DNA from: Rhodopseudomonas palustris
GTDB taxonomy: Bacteria > Pseudomonadota > Alphaproteobacteria > Rhizobiales > Xanthobacteraceae
Length of the DNA stretch: 64,000 nt
Direction: 5' to 3'
NCBI RefSeq assembly: GCF_013415845.1
Contig: NZ_CP058907.1
Span: 2,480,001-2,544,000, forward strand
Part shown: positions 9,852-19,257 of the stretch, in pieces
Position numbering within the stretch: position 1 is the stretch's first letter
Layout of the letters: each line of letters opens with the position of its first letter
Position numbers and translations under genes: made by a program
The notes under the pieces: generated by a model
What the model saw: the letters and a program-made list of their open reading frames with translations, nothing else
Database searches by the model: none
Told to the model about the DNA's origin: nothing

Positions 9852-11506
9852 GCGACGATATCCTGCTGTCCGTCGAGAATCTGTCGGTCGAGCTGCCGCA
9901 TGGCGGCGATCGCAGCCACGCCGTTTCGGATGTCTCGCTGAGCGTCCGCCGCAACGAGATCGTCTGTCTTGTCGGCGAGTCCGGCTCCGGCAAGTCGATC
10001 ACCGCGCATGCGGTGCTGCGGCTGCTGCCGCCGAGCCTGGAGATCGGCACCGGCGCCGTTCGGTTTCGCGGCGAGGATCTCGCCCATGCCGATGAGGGCT
10101 CGATGCGCCGTCTGCGCGGCGGCGCGATCTCGATGATCTTTCAGGAGCCGCTCAGCGCGCTCAATCCGCTGGCGCGGGTCGGTCATCAGATTGCAGAGGC
10201 GATCCTGGTTCATGCCGCGCCGCGGCCGAGCCGCGCCGAACTCGATGCGCGGGTGCTGGAGCTGATCGCCGCGGTCGGCCTGCCGGACCCCGCCACCCTG
10301 GTGCGCAGCTATCCGTTCCAGCTCTCCGGCGGCCAGCGCCAGCGGGTGATGATCGCGATGGCGATGGCCAACAATCCGGCGCTGCTGCTTGCCGATGAGC
10401 CGACTACCGCACTCGACGTTACCACGCAGAAGCAGATCCTGGCGCTGATCCGGCGGCTGCAGGCCGAGCGCGGGATGGGGGTGTTGTTCATCACCCATGA
10501 TTTCGGCGTGGTCGCCGATATCGCGGACCGCGTCGTGGTGATGCGCAACGGCCGCGTCGTCGAGCAGGGCACCGTCGACGAGGTGCTGCGGCGGCCGAAG
10601 GACGACTACACCAAGGCGCTGATCGCCGCGGTGCCGGGTTCGCGTCCGTCCGCATCCGGCGATCGCGGCATTGAGGGCGAGCCGCTGCTCGACGCGCATG
10701 GGCTGAACAAGACCTTCGTGACCGGGCAGGGAATGTTTCGGCCGGATCGGACGGTGGTTGCGGTGCGCGACGTCGCGCTCAGTCTGCGTCCGCGCGAGAC
10801 GGTTGCTGTGGTGGGCGAGTCCGGCTCCGGCAAATCGACGCTGGGCCGCATCATCATGCGCCTGATCGAGCCCGATACCGGCGCGATCGAATTCGCCGGT
10901 GCGGATTTCCTCCAACTCCGCGGCGAACAGCTCCGGGCGATGCGCCGCAAGGTGCAGATCGTGTTTCAGGATCCGTTTGCGGCGCTCGATCCCCGCCAGA
11001 AGGTCGGCGATGCGATCGCACGCGGCCCGATGGCCTATGGCGTGCCGCCGGCTGAGGCAATGGCCGACGCCAAGCGCCTGCTGGCGCGGGTCGGCCTCGA
11101 GGCCAGCGCGGCCGGGCGCTACCCGCACGAGTTCTCCGGCGGTCAGCGCCAGCGCATCTGCATTGCGCGCGCGCTCGCGCTCAAGCCGATGGTGCTGGTC
11201 GCCGACGAGGCGGTGTCGGCGCTCGACGTATCGGTGCAGGCGCAGATCCTCGACCTGCTGGCGGAGCTGCGGGAGGAAATGAACCTCGCAATGCTGTTCA
11301 TCACCCACGATCTGCGGGTTGCGGCGGAGATCGCCGACCGCATCGTCGTGATGCGCCGCGGCGAAATCGTCGAGCAGGGTGATACCAAGTCGGTATTCAC
11401 TTCGCCCCAGCACGCCTACACTCGTGCGCTATTGGACGCCATTCCGGGCCGCAGCCTGTTCGCGGGCCCCGAGGCCTCGGCGGCGCTGGACGCGATGACG
11501 GCATAA
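9848..11506 (+). CDS. Fused dipeptide-type ABC transporter ATP-binding protein (DppD-DppF fusion)
   Basis: A 552-residue protein containing two complete ABC ATPase modules, equivalent to separate DppD and DppF. Each half has a Walker A 'GESGSGKS', a signature 'SGGQRQR' and a Walker B with 'ADE(P/A)'. The first half ends near residue 265 with the peptide-transporter C-terminal extension and the second runs to about 545. The ATG at 9848 overlaps the stop of the DppC gene; a longer upstream reading is possible but lies inside that gene. It would power uptake through the two permeases. Confidence 0.92.
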   Translation: MSDDILLSVENLSVELPHGGDRSHAVSDVSLSVRRNEIVCLVGESGSGKSITAHAVLRLLPPSLEIGTGAVRFRGEDLAHADEGSMRRLRGGAISMIFQEPLSALNPLARVGHQIAEAILVHAAPRPSRAELDARVLELIAAVGLPDPATLVRSYPFQLSGGQRQRVMIAMAMANNPALLLADEPTTALDVTTQKQILALIRRLQAERGMGVLFITHDFGVVADIADRVVVMRNGRVVEQGTVDEVLRRPKDDYTKALIAAVPGSRPSASGDRGIEGEPLLDAHGLNKTFVTGQGMFRPDRTVVAVRDVALSLRPRETVAVVGESGSGKSTLGRIIMRLIEPDTGAIEFAGADFLQLRGEQLRAMRRKVQIVFQDPFAALDPRQKVGDAIARGPMAYGVPPAEAMADAKRLLARVGLEASAAGRYPHEFSGGQRQRICIARALALKPMVLVADEAVSALDVSVQAQILDLLAELREEMNLAMLFITHDLRVAAEIADRIVVMRRGEIVEQGDTKSVFTSPQHAYTRALLDAIPGRSLFAGPEASAALDAMTA

Positions 11507-11580
11507 TCGCGCGTTTGGCTGCGAGCTCCGGAGCTTGCTGGCGGTCGGGCGGCGAACACGAATCTAACAGGGAACCAAGC

Positions 11581-13158
11581 ATGCGCGATTTTCACAAGAC
11601 CGGCCGCTCGCTCGCGGTCGCGCAGAATGGCATGGCAGCGACGTCGCATCCGCGCGCGACCCTGGCGGCGATCGACATTCTGCGCCGCGGTGGCAACGCG
11701 ATCGATGCTGCTGTGGCCGCGGTTGCGATCCAGGGTGTGGTCGAGCCGCAGATGACCGGCATCGGCGGTGATTGCTTCGCGCTGGTCTCGCCGGGCGGTG
11801 GCCGGCCGATCGCGCTGAACGGTTCCGGCCGCACCCCGGCCGGCACCGATGCGGAGAAATATGCGGGCGGCGAGGCGCGAGACATCCCGCCGACGTCGCC
11901 CGAGGCTGTGACCATTCCGGGCGCCATCGATGCCTGGTGCACGTTGATCGAGCGCCACGGCAGCCTGCCGCTGGCCGAGGTGCTGGCGCCGGCGATCGAG
12001 GCCGCGGAGCAAGGCTTCTGCGTCACGCCGCGTGTGGCCTCCGACTGGCGCCGGTTTCGTGCACGCATCGAAATCGATCCGAACGCTGCCGCGCAGTTTC
12101 TGCCCGGCGGCCGCGTCCCCGACATCGGCGATGTTCGCGCCCAGCCGCGGCTCGGCGCGACGCTGCGCAAGATCGCACGCGAGGGCCGCGCCGGCTTCTA
12201 CGAAGGCGAAGTTGCCGAAGAGATGGTCGCGGTGCTGCGGAAGCTCGGCGGCGCGCACAGCGTGGATGATTTTGCGGCGCATCGCTGCGAGCATGTGACG
12301 CCGATCTCGGCCGACTATCGCGGCTACACCGTCATGGAATGTCCGCCGAACGGGCAGGGCCTCGCCGCGCTGATGATCCTGCGTGTGCTCGAAGGCTTCG
12401 ACGTCGGCAAGCTGAGCGACGCCGACCGGATTCATCTGCTCGCGGAGGCGACCAAGGCGGCTTATGCGACCCGCGACGCGTATTTTTGCGATCCGGCGAT
12501 CCACCCGCTCGAACCCGCGCGGTTCTTGTCGGACGCCGTGATCGGCAAGATCCGTCAGGGCATCGCGATGGACCGCGCCGGCGAGGCGCAGCCGTGGCTC
12601 GACACCGAGCATCGCGACACGGTCTATGTCACGGTGGTCGACCGCGATCTCAACGCGGTGTCGCTGATCAATTCGATCTTCTCGCCGTTCGGCAGCGGCA
12701 TCTACGCGCCGAATTCCGGGGTGCTGCTGCATAATCGCGGCTGGAGCTTCCGCGCCAAGCCCGGCCATCCCAATTCGCTCGCGCCCAGCAAGCGACCGAT
12801 GCATACGATCATCCCCGGCATGTTGATGCAGGGTGATCAGGCGGTGATGCCGTTCGGCGTGATGGGCGGCCATTATCAGGCGGCAGGGCACGCCAACTTC
12901 CTCTCCAACGTGCTGGACTTCGGCCTCGACATCCAGGCCGCGGCAGAGCGTCCGCGCAGCTTCTGCTTCGATGGTGCGCTGTCGCTGGAGACCACGATCG
13001 GTCAGGACATCTACGACGAGATGCAGCGTCGCGGCCACACCGTGCGCTGGACTGAGGAAGCGATCGGTGGCTGCCAGGCGATCCGCATTGATCGTGCACG
13101 CGGCGTCCTGCTCGGCGCGTCGGACCACCGCAAGGACGGCGTCGCACTCGGCTACTAA
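11581..13158 (+). CDS. Gamma-glutamyltransferase family protein (YwrD-like)
   Basis: A 525-residue Ntn-hydrolase of the gamma-glutamyltransferase family. Members cleave themselves into two subunits and then hydrolyse or transfer a gamma-glutamyl group. The likely processing site and nucleophile is T347 in '[11 protein letters not shown]'; this is the variant sequence of the YwrD-like branch, not the usual TTH form. Also visible are '[11 protein letters not shown]' and 'TGIGGDCF' near the N-terminus, and 'PHTIIPG'-like text (seen as MHTIIPG) near the C-terminus. No clear signal peptide, so it may act in the cytoplasm on imported gamma-glutamyl compounds. It lies 74 bases after the ABC ATPase and closes the operon. 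Confidence 0.85.
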   Translation: MRDFHKTGRSLAVAQNGMAATSHPRATLAAIDILRRGGNAIDAAVAAVAIQGVVEPQMTGIGGDCFALVSPGGGRPIALNGSGRTPAGTDAEKYAGGEARDIPPTSPEAVTIPGAIDAWCTLIERHGSLPLAEVLAPAIEAAEQGFCVTPRVASDWRRFRARIEIDPNAAAQFLPGGRVPDIGDVRAQPRLGATLRKIAREGRAGFYEGEVAEEMVAVLRKLGGAHSVDDFAAHRCEHVTPISADYRGYTVMECPPNGQGLAALMILRVLEGFDVGKLSDADRIHLLAEATKAAYATRDAYFCDPAIHPLEPARFLSDAVIGKIRQGIAMDRAGEAQPWLDTEHRDTVYVTVVDRDLNAVSLINSIFSPFGSGIYAPNSGVLLHNRGWSFRAKPGHPNSLAPSKRPMHTIIPGMLMQGDQAVMPFGVMGGHYQAAGHANFLSNVLDFGLDIQAAAERPRSFCFDGALSLETTIGQDIYDEMQRRGHTVRWTEEAIGGCQAIRIDRARGVLLGASDHRKDGVALGY

Positions 13159-13529
13159 GACCGTCGAACGCGGAAAACACGGTCGATCGAGCCGGACGGC
13201 GCCGGTTTGATCGACTGCGCCGAAGGATTGCGATTTCTCGACGCACAGCAGCCGATCCGTTCCGGGGGAGCCTGGTTCCGCTGCAGAAGGCGCCTTGGCT
13301 GCCAGGGCTCCGAGCCCGCGATCTCCGACGATGTCCGCTCTGTCGAGCCGCCGGATCGTCCCGAATTCCCCTTGATCCAATTTTCGCCCAGAAGCACGGC
13401 GAATTCTGCCCGGACACGTGGGCAGGGCTGTGGCCCGGCAGCAGAGGTGGCATGGCTCCTGATCGGGCGCTGCGGCTTCAATCGCCGGGCGCCTATGCTA
13501 AGCCGCGCCATCAGAGGCAATGGGTTGGA
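13159..13529 (+). other. Intergenic stretch, no supported gene
   Basis: 371 bases between the gamma-glutamyltransferase and the RlpA-nuclease gene. Open frames run through it, but none has a recognisable protein or good ribosome site. A weak pair GACCGT/ACGGTC just after 13158 might form a small hairpin but has no T run. It presumably holds the promoter of the next gene. Confidence 0.4.
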
Positions 13530-14606
13530 ATGCGATTCTTCTCGAAAATGACGATCGGCATGGCGGCCGCAGCCACGATCGCGCTCGCTCCTGGTGGAGC
13601 GGATGCGCGGGGTTGGGACACCGTGCACCGCTTCGTGCACAAGACTGGCAAGTGCGGTGCGGGCAAAGAGGTTCTGGCGTCGCTGTATACGATCGGTTCG
13701 CGGACGAGCAGCGGCGAACCAATGAACCATGACGGCTTGACCGCAGCCTCCCACGAATACCCCCTCGGCACTACGGTCGTGGTCACCAACCCGGCGAACG
13801 GTCGAAGCTGCAGCATTCGGGTCAACGATCGCGGCCCCTACGGAAAGCCGCGTGACCTCGGCGTAAAGATCGACTTCACCCTCGGATCGGCACGGTGCCT
13901 CGGCATGCGTGGGACGCAATATGTGTGCCTGCCGGGTGAAGAGCCGATCGAGATCGCCGGCATTCCGCTGGTGATCGACGGCAACACGGTGGAGATCAGC
14001 GGCACGAAAATTCGGCTGCAGGGGATCGACGCGCCGGAAACCGATCAGCTGTGCGTCGACGAGAAGGGCACCGGTTGGACCTGCGGCCTTGCGGCTCGTG
14101 ACGAACTCGCCAAGCGCTTCGGTGACAAGCCCTGGACCTGTCAGGTCGCGGGTCACGACAAATACGGCAGGTCGCTCGGTAGCTGTGCTGTGAATGCGGA
14201 GAGCGTTGAAGAATGGATGGTGCGCTCCGGCTGGGCCGTGGCGCTGGTTCGCTCGGCGCGCGCCTATGAGGCTGCCGAGGTCATTGCGCGGGACGCGCAA
14301 TCCGGCCTGTGGTCGGGCGCATTCATCATGCCTTCCGATTGGCGGAATCGAAACCAACAGACCACCATCGTCGGAGCCGCCAACGTGCCGAGCAGCGCCC
14401 TGGAAATCCTGCGCGGCGCAGCATCAGTTGCCGAAGCGCCATCGCCGGAATGCGTCATCAAAGGCAATATCGGCAAAGGCGGCCAGTGCACGTACCAGCA
14501 GCCGGGCAGTCACCTGTACGCGAAGCTGAAGATGGGGACGGGTAAGCGCTGGTTCTGCAGCGTCAAGGAAGCCGAGATGGCGGGGTGCCGAGCGGTCAAG
14601 AAGTGA
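13530..14606 (+). CDS. Secreted RlpA-like double-psi beta-barrel protein fused to a thermonuclease (SNase) domain
   Basis: A 358-residue protein. It has a signal peptide (MRFFSKM, then an Ala-rich core, cleavage near 'GADARG'). Residues about 45-115 match the RlpA/DPBB fold ('LTAASHEYPLGTTVVVTNP' region and 'VRVNDRGPY'-like 'IRVNDRGPYGKPRDLG'). Residues about 150-275 match a staphylococcal-nuclease-like domain: 'IRLQGIDAPE', then 'DKYGRSLGSC' and 'MVRSGWAVAL'. The start was placed at the ATG directly before the signal peptide. RlpA domains act on peptidoglycan or bind the wall, and SNase domains cut nucleic acid; the joint function is not known. C-terminal ~80 residues unassigned. Confidence 0.75.
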   Translation: MRFFSKMTIGMAAAATIALAPGGADARGWDTVHRFVHKTGKCGAGKEVLASLYTIGSRTSSGEPMNHDGLTAASHEYPLGTTVVVTNPANGRSCSIRVNDRGPYGKPRDLGVKIDFTLGSARCLGMRGTQYVCLPGEEPIEIAGIPLVIDGNTVEISGTKIRLQGIDAPETDQLCVDEKGTGWTCGLAARDELAKRFGDKPWTCQVAGHDKYGRSLGSCAVNAESVEEWMVRSGWAVALVRSARAYEAAEVIARDAQSGLWSGAFIMPSDWRNRNQQTTIVGAANVPSSALEILRGAASVAEAPSPECVIKGNIGKGGQCTYQQPGSHLYAKLKMGTGKRWFCSVKEAEMAGCRAVKK

Positions 14607-14856
14607 GCTGATCCGTCGTCGCCCAGTCTTCATCGTTTGCGGGTTAGCGGTCCCCGAAGGCGGTTTCGAACTTGTGTGACCACTGCCTGCAGAGCTGCTG
14701 AAGATGGCGGCTGGCGTCGACGACAGGTCCGGTGGCGTCGGCCGTTTGCGGGATGCCCGCCGACGGCGAGTTCTCGCACGAACTCGACATTGCGATCGAT
14801 CGTGACGGATGGCGCAGGCGGGGGGCTGCCTGAGCCATTTCTTTGATGCGACGAGA

Positions 14857-16953
14857 TCAGACTCTGGGGGCAGCGGGCACCCTCGGCATCGCATTCCGGA
14901 GCGCGTTCAGCAGGATTCCGATCGTCGTGCCGTTGTGCAGGACGGCGGTCGTGATCGGAGCCAGCACGCCCATCGCTGCGAGCCCCAGGATCGTGGTGTT
15001 GAGGCCGACCGTCAGTTTGTAGTTGCTGGCGATCCGAGCCATCGCGCGATTGGCGAGCTCCTTGGCGTCGGCGACGCGATCGACGCCGTCTTCGAGCAGG
15101 GCGATATCGGCGGTGAGCCGCGCGATGTCCGCGCCCTTATGCATCGCGATGCCGACATGGGCGCCTGCCAGCGCCGGCGCGTCGTTGATGCCGTCACCGA
15201 CGAATGCGATCTTGGCGCCCTTGGCATTGAGGTCGGCAATAATCGCGGCCTTGTCGGTCGGCAGCAGCTCGGCATGAAAGCCGTCGAGCCGGAGCTCCTG
15301 CGCCATTTCGGCCGCGCGGTCGCGGTGATCGCCGGTCAGCAGCAGAATGCGCTTGGCGCCGGCGCGGCGCAGGCGTGCGATGGTCGCGGCGCTGGTCGGG
15401 CGAACCGTGTCTTTCAGTCCGAGGACGCCGAGGAGGCGCCCGCCGAAGCCGATGAACAGCAGCGTCTTGCCTTCGCGATACAGACGATCGATCGGATCTC
15501 GATGGAGCGAGATATCGATGCCTTCGTCCTCTTCGACGAAATGGCGGGAGCCGACGACGATGCGTTCGCCGTTGATGACACTGGCGACGCCGTGGGCCAC
15601 GATGAACTCCACCTCCGCATGATCGAAATGGTGGCCGTGCCTGGCTTTGGCGGCGTTCACCACCGCGAGCGCCAAGGGATGGAAGTAGTGCTCCTCAACC
15701 GAGGCGGCCAAGCAGATCAGGTCGTCGGCGCTGTAGGCGGAGTCGAACGTGACAGAGTCGGTCACCTCCAAGGTGCCGGTGGTCAGCGTCCCGGTTTTGT
15801 CGAAGATGAAGGTGTCGGCCTGGGCGAGACGTTCGAGCGCACTCGCGCCCTTGACCAGAATGCCGATCCGGCCGGCGTGATACATCGCGGATTTGAAGGC
15901 GACCGGCGTCGCCAGCTTCAACGCGCAGGAGTAGTCCGCCTGCAGCACCGAGGCGGCCGAGCGCCAGTCGCCGGTGAGCAGTACGGAGAAGCCGGCGAGC
16001 TTCAGCACGGTGGGCACCAGACGGTCGGCGAGGCGGGCGGCTTCGATCTGGGCCTCACTTTTCGCGGTCAGCGACTGCTCGACATAGTCGGCGATCCGCG
16101 CGGCGGAGGTTCGGCGGCCGACCTGCTCGGCATAGATCGTCAGGCGGCCGTCCTCCAGCATGGTGCCGGACAGAACCTTGCTGCCGCGGCTCTTGACGAT
16201 CGGCGCGCTCTCGCCGGTCATCGCCGCCTCATTGACGGTGGCTTCGCCGGACAGAACGGTGCCATCGATCGGAACGACCGCCCCGGCGCCGACGACGACC
16301 GTATCGCCGGCCGTCACCTCGTCGGCGGAAATCTGCACTTCGACGCCGTCGCGCAGAACCCAGACGCCGTCGCCGGTCGGGCGCAGCAGGTGCTTGAGCA
16401 GATCGTCGGAACGGCGCGCAATGGAATCTTCGATCGCTTCGCCGAGTGCCAGGATGAACGTCGTGGTGTTGGCGGCGACGAAGTCGGCGCGCGCCAGCGA
16501 GATCGACACGGCCATCGCCTCCAGCACGTGGCTGGTGACGCCATGGGTACGAAGGTCTGACGCCGCATGGCGGAGCAGCGGAAGCGCAGCGGCGAGGCTG
16601 ACCGGAAGTCGCGCCTGCATCGGCAGCGCGCTTGTTCCGAGCAGGACGGCGAGCGTCGCGGCGACGTCCGAACCGCCGTCGTCGCTTCGCGAATTCGCGC
16701 CTGCCTCCGACGCCTCAAGGCTTGCGATCGTCGTGACGATGGTGTCGGCGTCGGTGCGCGCCGGATCGAAATACACGATCAGCGACGCCGCGCGGGAATT
16801 GACGCGCGCTGCCGTCACGCCGTCGATCAGCCTTACGATGCCGGCGAGGAGAGCAGGGTCCGAGGTCTTGGAGCGGCGCTGATAGCGCAGGCGGATGCGG
16901 CCGGGCAGGCGGTGAACGATCTCGACTGCCGACAGCCACCGCTTATCGGTCAT
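14857..16953 (-). CDS. P1B-like metal-transporting P-type ATPase with N-terminal HMA_2-like domain
   Basis: A 698-residue P-type ATPase. Residues 10-85 resemble an HMA_2 domain ('VHRLPGRIRLRYQ') and lack the CxxC metal site. Then come membrane segments, the actuator loop 'MTGESAPI', the phosphorylated aspartate D385 in 'DKTGTLTTG', and the hinge 'GDGINDAPALAG'. The usual membrane metal motif CPC is replaced by S342-C343-A344 followed by LKLATP. This points to a non-copper, non-zinc-type subgroup; metal and direction of transport cannot be read from sequence. It is last in a six-gene operon on the - strand with two HMA_2-like proteins. Its start overlaps the preceding gene's end by four bases. 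Confidence 0.85.
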   Translation of the reverse strand: MTDKRWLSAVEIVHRLPGRIRLRYQRRSKTSDPALLAGIVRLIDGVTAARVNSRAASLIVYFDPARTDADTIVTTIASLEASEAGANSRSDDGGSDVAATLAVLLGTSALPMQARLPVSLAAALPLLRHAASDLRTHGVTSHVLEAMAVSISLARADFVAANTTTFILALGEAIEDSIARRSDDLLKHLLRPTGDGVWVLRDGVEVQISADEVTAGDTVVVGAGAVVPIDGTVLSGEATVNEAAMTGESAPIVKSRGSKVLSGTMLEDGRLTIYAEQVGRRTSAARIADYVEQSLTAKSEAQIEAARLADRLVPTVLKLAGFSVLLTGDWRSAASVLQADYSCALKLATPVAFKSAMYHAGRIGILVKGASALERLAQADTFIFDKTGTLTTGTLEVTDSVTFDSAYSADDLICLAASVEEHYFHPLALAVVNAAKARHGHHFDHAEVEFIVAHGVASVINGERIVVGSRHFVEEDEGIDISLHRDPIDRLYREGKTLLFIGFGGRLLGVLGLKDTVRPTSAATIARLRRAGAKRILLLTGDHRDRAAEMAQELRLDGFHAELLPTDKAAIIADLNAKGAKIAFVGDGINDAPALAGAHVGIAMHKGADIARLTADIALLEDGVDRVADAKELANRAMARIASNYKLTVGLNTTILGLAAMGVLAPITTAVLHNGTTIGILLNALRNAMPRVPAAPRV

Positions 16954-17288
16954 ACGGTGCCGCTCTGTTCGGCCTCGACTTCCGCACTCAGGTCGGCGAA
17001 CTGCTCTTTCAACTCGGCGACGCTGCCCATCATATTGGCGTAGGCTTTGATTGCCCCCTTGAACAGCTTGCTACGTAGTTCCTCTTCGGAAAGCACGTAG
17101 GCCGCGAGGCCGCCGATCAGCAGGCCGAGCAGGAACTGCTCGTTGCGGCCTTTGGGGAGCAGGCCGCCGAGATTGCCGAGCATTCCTTGCCGCTGGTTGT
17201 TGCCGGCGAGGGTCAGTTGTCCAGCGAGCAACTGCTCGATCTCGCGACGCTTCAGGCCCTTGCCGCGCTTGCCCTTCTTCTTAGCCAA
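16950..17288 (-). CDS. Small single-span protein of the P-type ATPase operon (YtxH-like)
   Basis: A 112-residue protein read from a TTG at 17288, chosen because GAGGAGAT lies just upstream and because the longer frame is compositionally a shadow of the neighbouring gene. The N-terminus is very basic (KKKGKRGKGLKRRE). One hydrophobic segment ('FLLGLLIGGLAAYVL') is followed by an amphipathic acidic helix. It overlaps the end of the gene before it and the start of the ATPase gene after it, so the three are translated as a unit. Function unknown; a membrane-anchored partner of the ATPase is plausible. Confidence 0.65.
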   Translation of the reverse strand: MAKKKGKRGKGLKRREIEQLLAGQLTLAGNNQRQGMLGNLGGLLPKGRNEQFLLGLLIGGLAAYVLSEEELRSKLFKGAIKAYANMMGSVAELKEQFADLSAEVEAEQSGTV

Positions 17289-17622
17289 GTCTAATCTCCT
17301 CGGATGTTTCGGTCGCGACCGCCAATTCGGTCGCCAAGAGGGTTTCCAGAGCCAGGGCGCCGAGCGCCCCGCCGGCGAGCGCAGTGAGCGCCCCGAAGTA
17401 GTCCTGATCGCGCACGCTCTCGGCGACTGCCGCACCGGCCGCCAGCGCCACGCCGCCCTGCAACGCCTGGCGCAGCAGTTTGCGGCTATGAGGCTTGCCG
17501 GATGTGCGGCTGTCCTGGATCGCGACAAGCAGCCCCGCGGCGACCATGCCGCGGGTGAAGTTGGTGGCGATTTCCCCGGCAGCGAGCGGCGCCGCGCGCG
17601 ACTTCGCTTTACGCTTTTTCAT
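17281..17622 (-). CDS. Small hydrophobic protein of the P-type ATPase operon, unknown function
   Basis: A 113-residue protein starting MKKRKAKSRAAP. After the basic N-terminus it has Gly/Ala-rich hydrophobic stretches ('MVAAGLLVAI', 'GGVALAAGAAVAE', 'ALAGGALGALALETLLA') that could be two or three membrane helices. Start and stop overlap the flanking genes by 14 and 8 bases. I recognise no family. Confidence 0.6.
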   Translation of the reverse strand: MKKRKAKSRAAPLAAGEIATNFTRGMVAAGLLVAIQDSRTSGKPHSRKLLRQALQGGVALAAGAAVAESVRDQDYFGALTALAGGALGALALETLLATELAVATETSEEIRLG

Positions 17623-17932
17623 TCGTAGCGGTCTGGTCGGCGGACGGGGCTGGTGCGGTCTCGGTTGTCGCCACGTTCGGCGCATCGTCGGTCGCCGCTT
17701 CGCTACTATCCGTGGTGTTGGACAGCTTCGATCGGAGCGCGGCGCTGGATTTTTCGACTGCGCTGAGGCCGGAGACGGTCGCTTCGCGCAAGTCCTCGCC
17801 GGCCTTGTCCAGTCCGCTACGGGCCTTCTGGGCAAACGACTTCACAGCTTCCGGCGCTTTGGCCTGCTTCAGCAGGTGCACGCCGACGACGCCGACGAGG
17901 ATACCAGACGCAAATCTCAGAAGTGGCAGCAT
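17609..17932 (-). CDS. Small membrane-anchored protein of the P-type ATPase operon
   Basis: A 107-residue protein. Residues 4-21 are hydrophobic ('LLRFASGILVGVVGVHLL') and look like an N-terminal anchor. The rest is a charged, helix-rich region followed by a Thr/Ala/Pro-rich tail. The overall shape, one short N-terminal anchor and a soluble tail beside a P1B ATPase, recalls the small partner proteins described for mycobacterial metal ATPases, but I see no sequence match and this is analogy only. Confidence 0.6.
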   Translation of the reverse strand: MLPLLRFASGILVGVVGVHLLKQAKAPEAVKSFAQKARSGLDKAGEDLREATVSGLSAVEKSSAALRSKLSNTTDSSEAATDDAPNVATTETAPAPSADQTATNEKA

Positions 17933-17949
17933 GATGAAATCCTTCCAAA

Positions 17950-18282
17950 CTATAAGCCGGCCAGCAGGCCGTGCAGATCATTGCGCAGCGCTTCGCCCTC
18001 CGGCGTCGCGTCGCCGGAGACGAAGTCGCGCCAGGCGGAGGGCGGGATTCCGGACGGGTCGTATTCGACCACGCAGGATCGCGCGAGCGGGTTCAGGCTG
18101 ATCGAGCGGATGCCGTCCATCTTCGCCAGCGCTTTGCCGAACCGTTTCGCCTCGTCCGCCATGGCGATGATCTCGCTGTCGAGCGGGACCTTCAGTTTGA
18201 GGCGAATGCGACCTGGCAGGTGATGCGCGATCTCAAGATGTTGGGTGAAGCGCAGCAGGCCTGCGGCGGAAGGATCGGACAC
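17950..18282 (-). CDS. HMA_2-like domain protein
   Basis: A 110-residue soluble protein. The segment 'IAHHLPGRIRLKLKV' matches the N-terminal part of the ATPase in this operon ('IVHRLPGRIRLRYQ') and a further copy in the next upstream gene; 'SCVVEYDPSGIP' matches the second half of the domain. No CxxC is present. The GTG at 18282 is the best start: it sits eight bases after the stop of the preceding gene. Likely a free-standing copy of the ATPase's N-terminal domain; metal binding is unproven. Confidence 0.6.
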   Translation of the reverse strand: MSDPSAAGLLRFTQHLEIAHHLPGRIRLKLKVPLDSEIIAMADEAKRFGKALAKMDGIRSISLNPLARSCVVEYDPSGIPPSAWRDFVSGDATPEGEALRNDLHGLLAGL

Positions 18283-18289
18283 GGAGGGC

Positions 18290-18790
18290 CTAACGAAATG
18301 TGCGGCGCCAATGCACCGCGAGGTGGGTGAGAGTCGCCGCGATGGCGACGATGCCCATCTGAGCGTGGAGTTTGCGGCTGACGCCGAGCGCCGCGACGGT
18401 GCCGGCCATGCCGGCGAGTGCGCCGACTTTGGCGACGCGGTTGATCGCCAACCGGGTCTGCGCCCGACGCCGCAAACGGTCGATTGGGTCGTTGGCGGCC
18501 GTCGCAGCCTCTGCATCGGCGGTTGGCGAATCCTGTGGCTCGACCGGTGCCATTGTGGCCCACACCGCTGCGACCTCGGCTCGGATGCGCGTCTCCATCT
18601 CGGTGTCGGCCGGATCATATTGCAGCAGGAGCGAGCCGACGGCCGGATCGCCATCCACCGTCACGAGAGCGCGCAATCGCGCATCAAGCGCAGCATGACA
18701 AGCACGATCACGAAGCATCCGATGCCGCAACCGAATCCGCCCCGGCAGGACGGAGACGAATGCAGAAGTGGGATCGTTTGGGGGCGTCAT
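18290..18790 (-). CDS. HMA_2-like domain protein with C-terminal membrane segments
   Basis: A 166-residue protein starting MTPPNDPTSAF. The N-terminal half carries the third copy of the 'LPGRIRLRHRM' domain and 'SLLLQYDPADTE'. The C-terminal half, from about residue 115, has two hydrophobic stretches ('VGALAGMAGTVAALGV' and 'MGIVAIAATLTHLAV') joined by basic residues. It is the first gene of the P-type ATPase operon. The start was moved in from an upstream ATG because the extra residues look like out-of-frame sequence. Confidence 0.6.
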   Translation of the reverse strand: MTPPNDPTSAFVSVLPGRIRLRHRMLRDRACHAALDARLRALVTVDGDPAVGSLLLQYDPADTEMETRIRAEVAAVWATMAPVEPQDSPTADAEAATAANDPIDRLRRRAQTRLAINRVAKVGALAGMAGTVAALGVSRKLHAQMGIVAIAATLTHLAVHWRRTFR

Positions 18791-19231
18791 CGCCGACGCA
18801 GACCTTGCTGTTGTGCGTGTTGGGCTGCTGGGCGGCGCGGCACGAAGGCGTTTTGTGGAATTGATGGGAGGCGAGGGCGGATCGCGCACTGGCTGAACGG
18901 GCCATCGGCGACGTGAACACCATCGAAGGCCAAATCGGATCGACAGCTGGCAGTCAAAGGGACTCCTTCACGTCACCCAAGGTTGAAAGTGTGCCACCTC
19001 AGTGGCCTGCTAAAGCGGCGATGAGTTAGTAGATTGCGGTATCTTTGTAGTGAGCATGTTGCTTGTGACTATTAGTTTGGATCGTGGCTGCCTGCGCTTT
19101 CCTTGATGCACATCAAATGTGGAGGTGCTGCGATCCGCCGGACCAGCAAGATCGGTGCTGGGGTGGTCTCACCATTCGCGGCATGGCCGATCACCGGCGA
19201 ATGCGACCCGTTTCCAAGATTTGACTGCGGT
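18791..19231. other. Divergent intergenic region between the ATPase operon and the Irr-like gene
   Basis: About 440 bases that should carry promoters for both directions. The stretch 19000-19110 is clearly AT-richer than its surroundings, as expected for promoter DNA. I found no convincing protein-coding frame and no close match to the ICE/Irr-box consensus. Confidence 0.4.
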
Positions 19232-19251
19232 CAATTCGCAAAAGCGAATTG
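19232..19251 (+). promoter_or_regulatory. Perfect inverted repeat CAATTCGC-AAAA-GCGAATTG before the Irr-like gene
   Basis: Eight-base arms around AAAA, seven bases before the ATG at 19258. It could be an operator for autoregulation or an RNA hairpin masking the start. It excludes a TTG start at 19249 as the natural one, since that codon lies inside the right arm. Confidence 0.6.
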
Positions 19252-19257
19252 TTCCTT

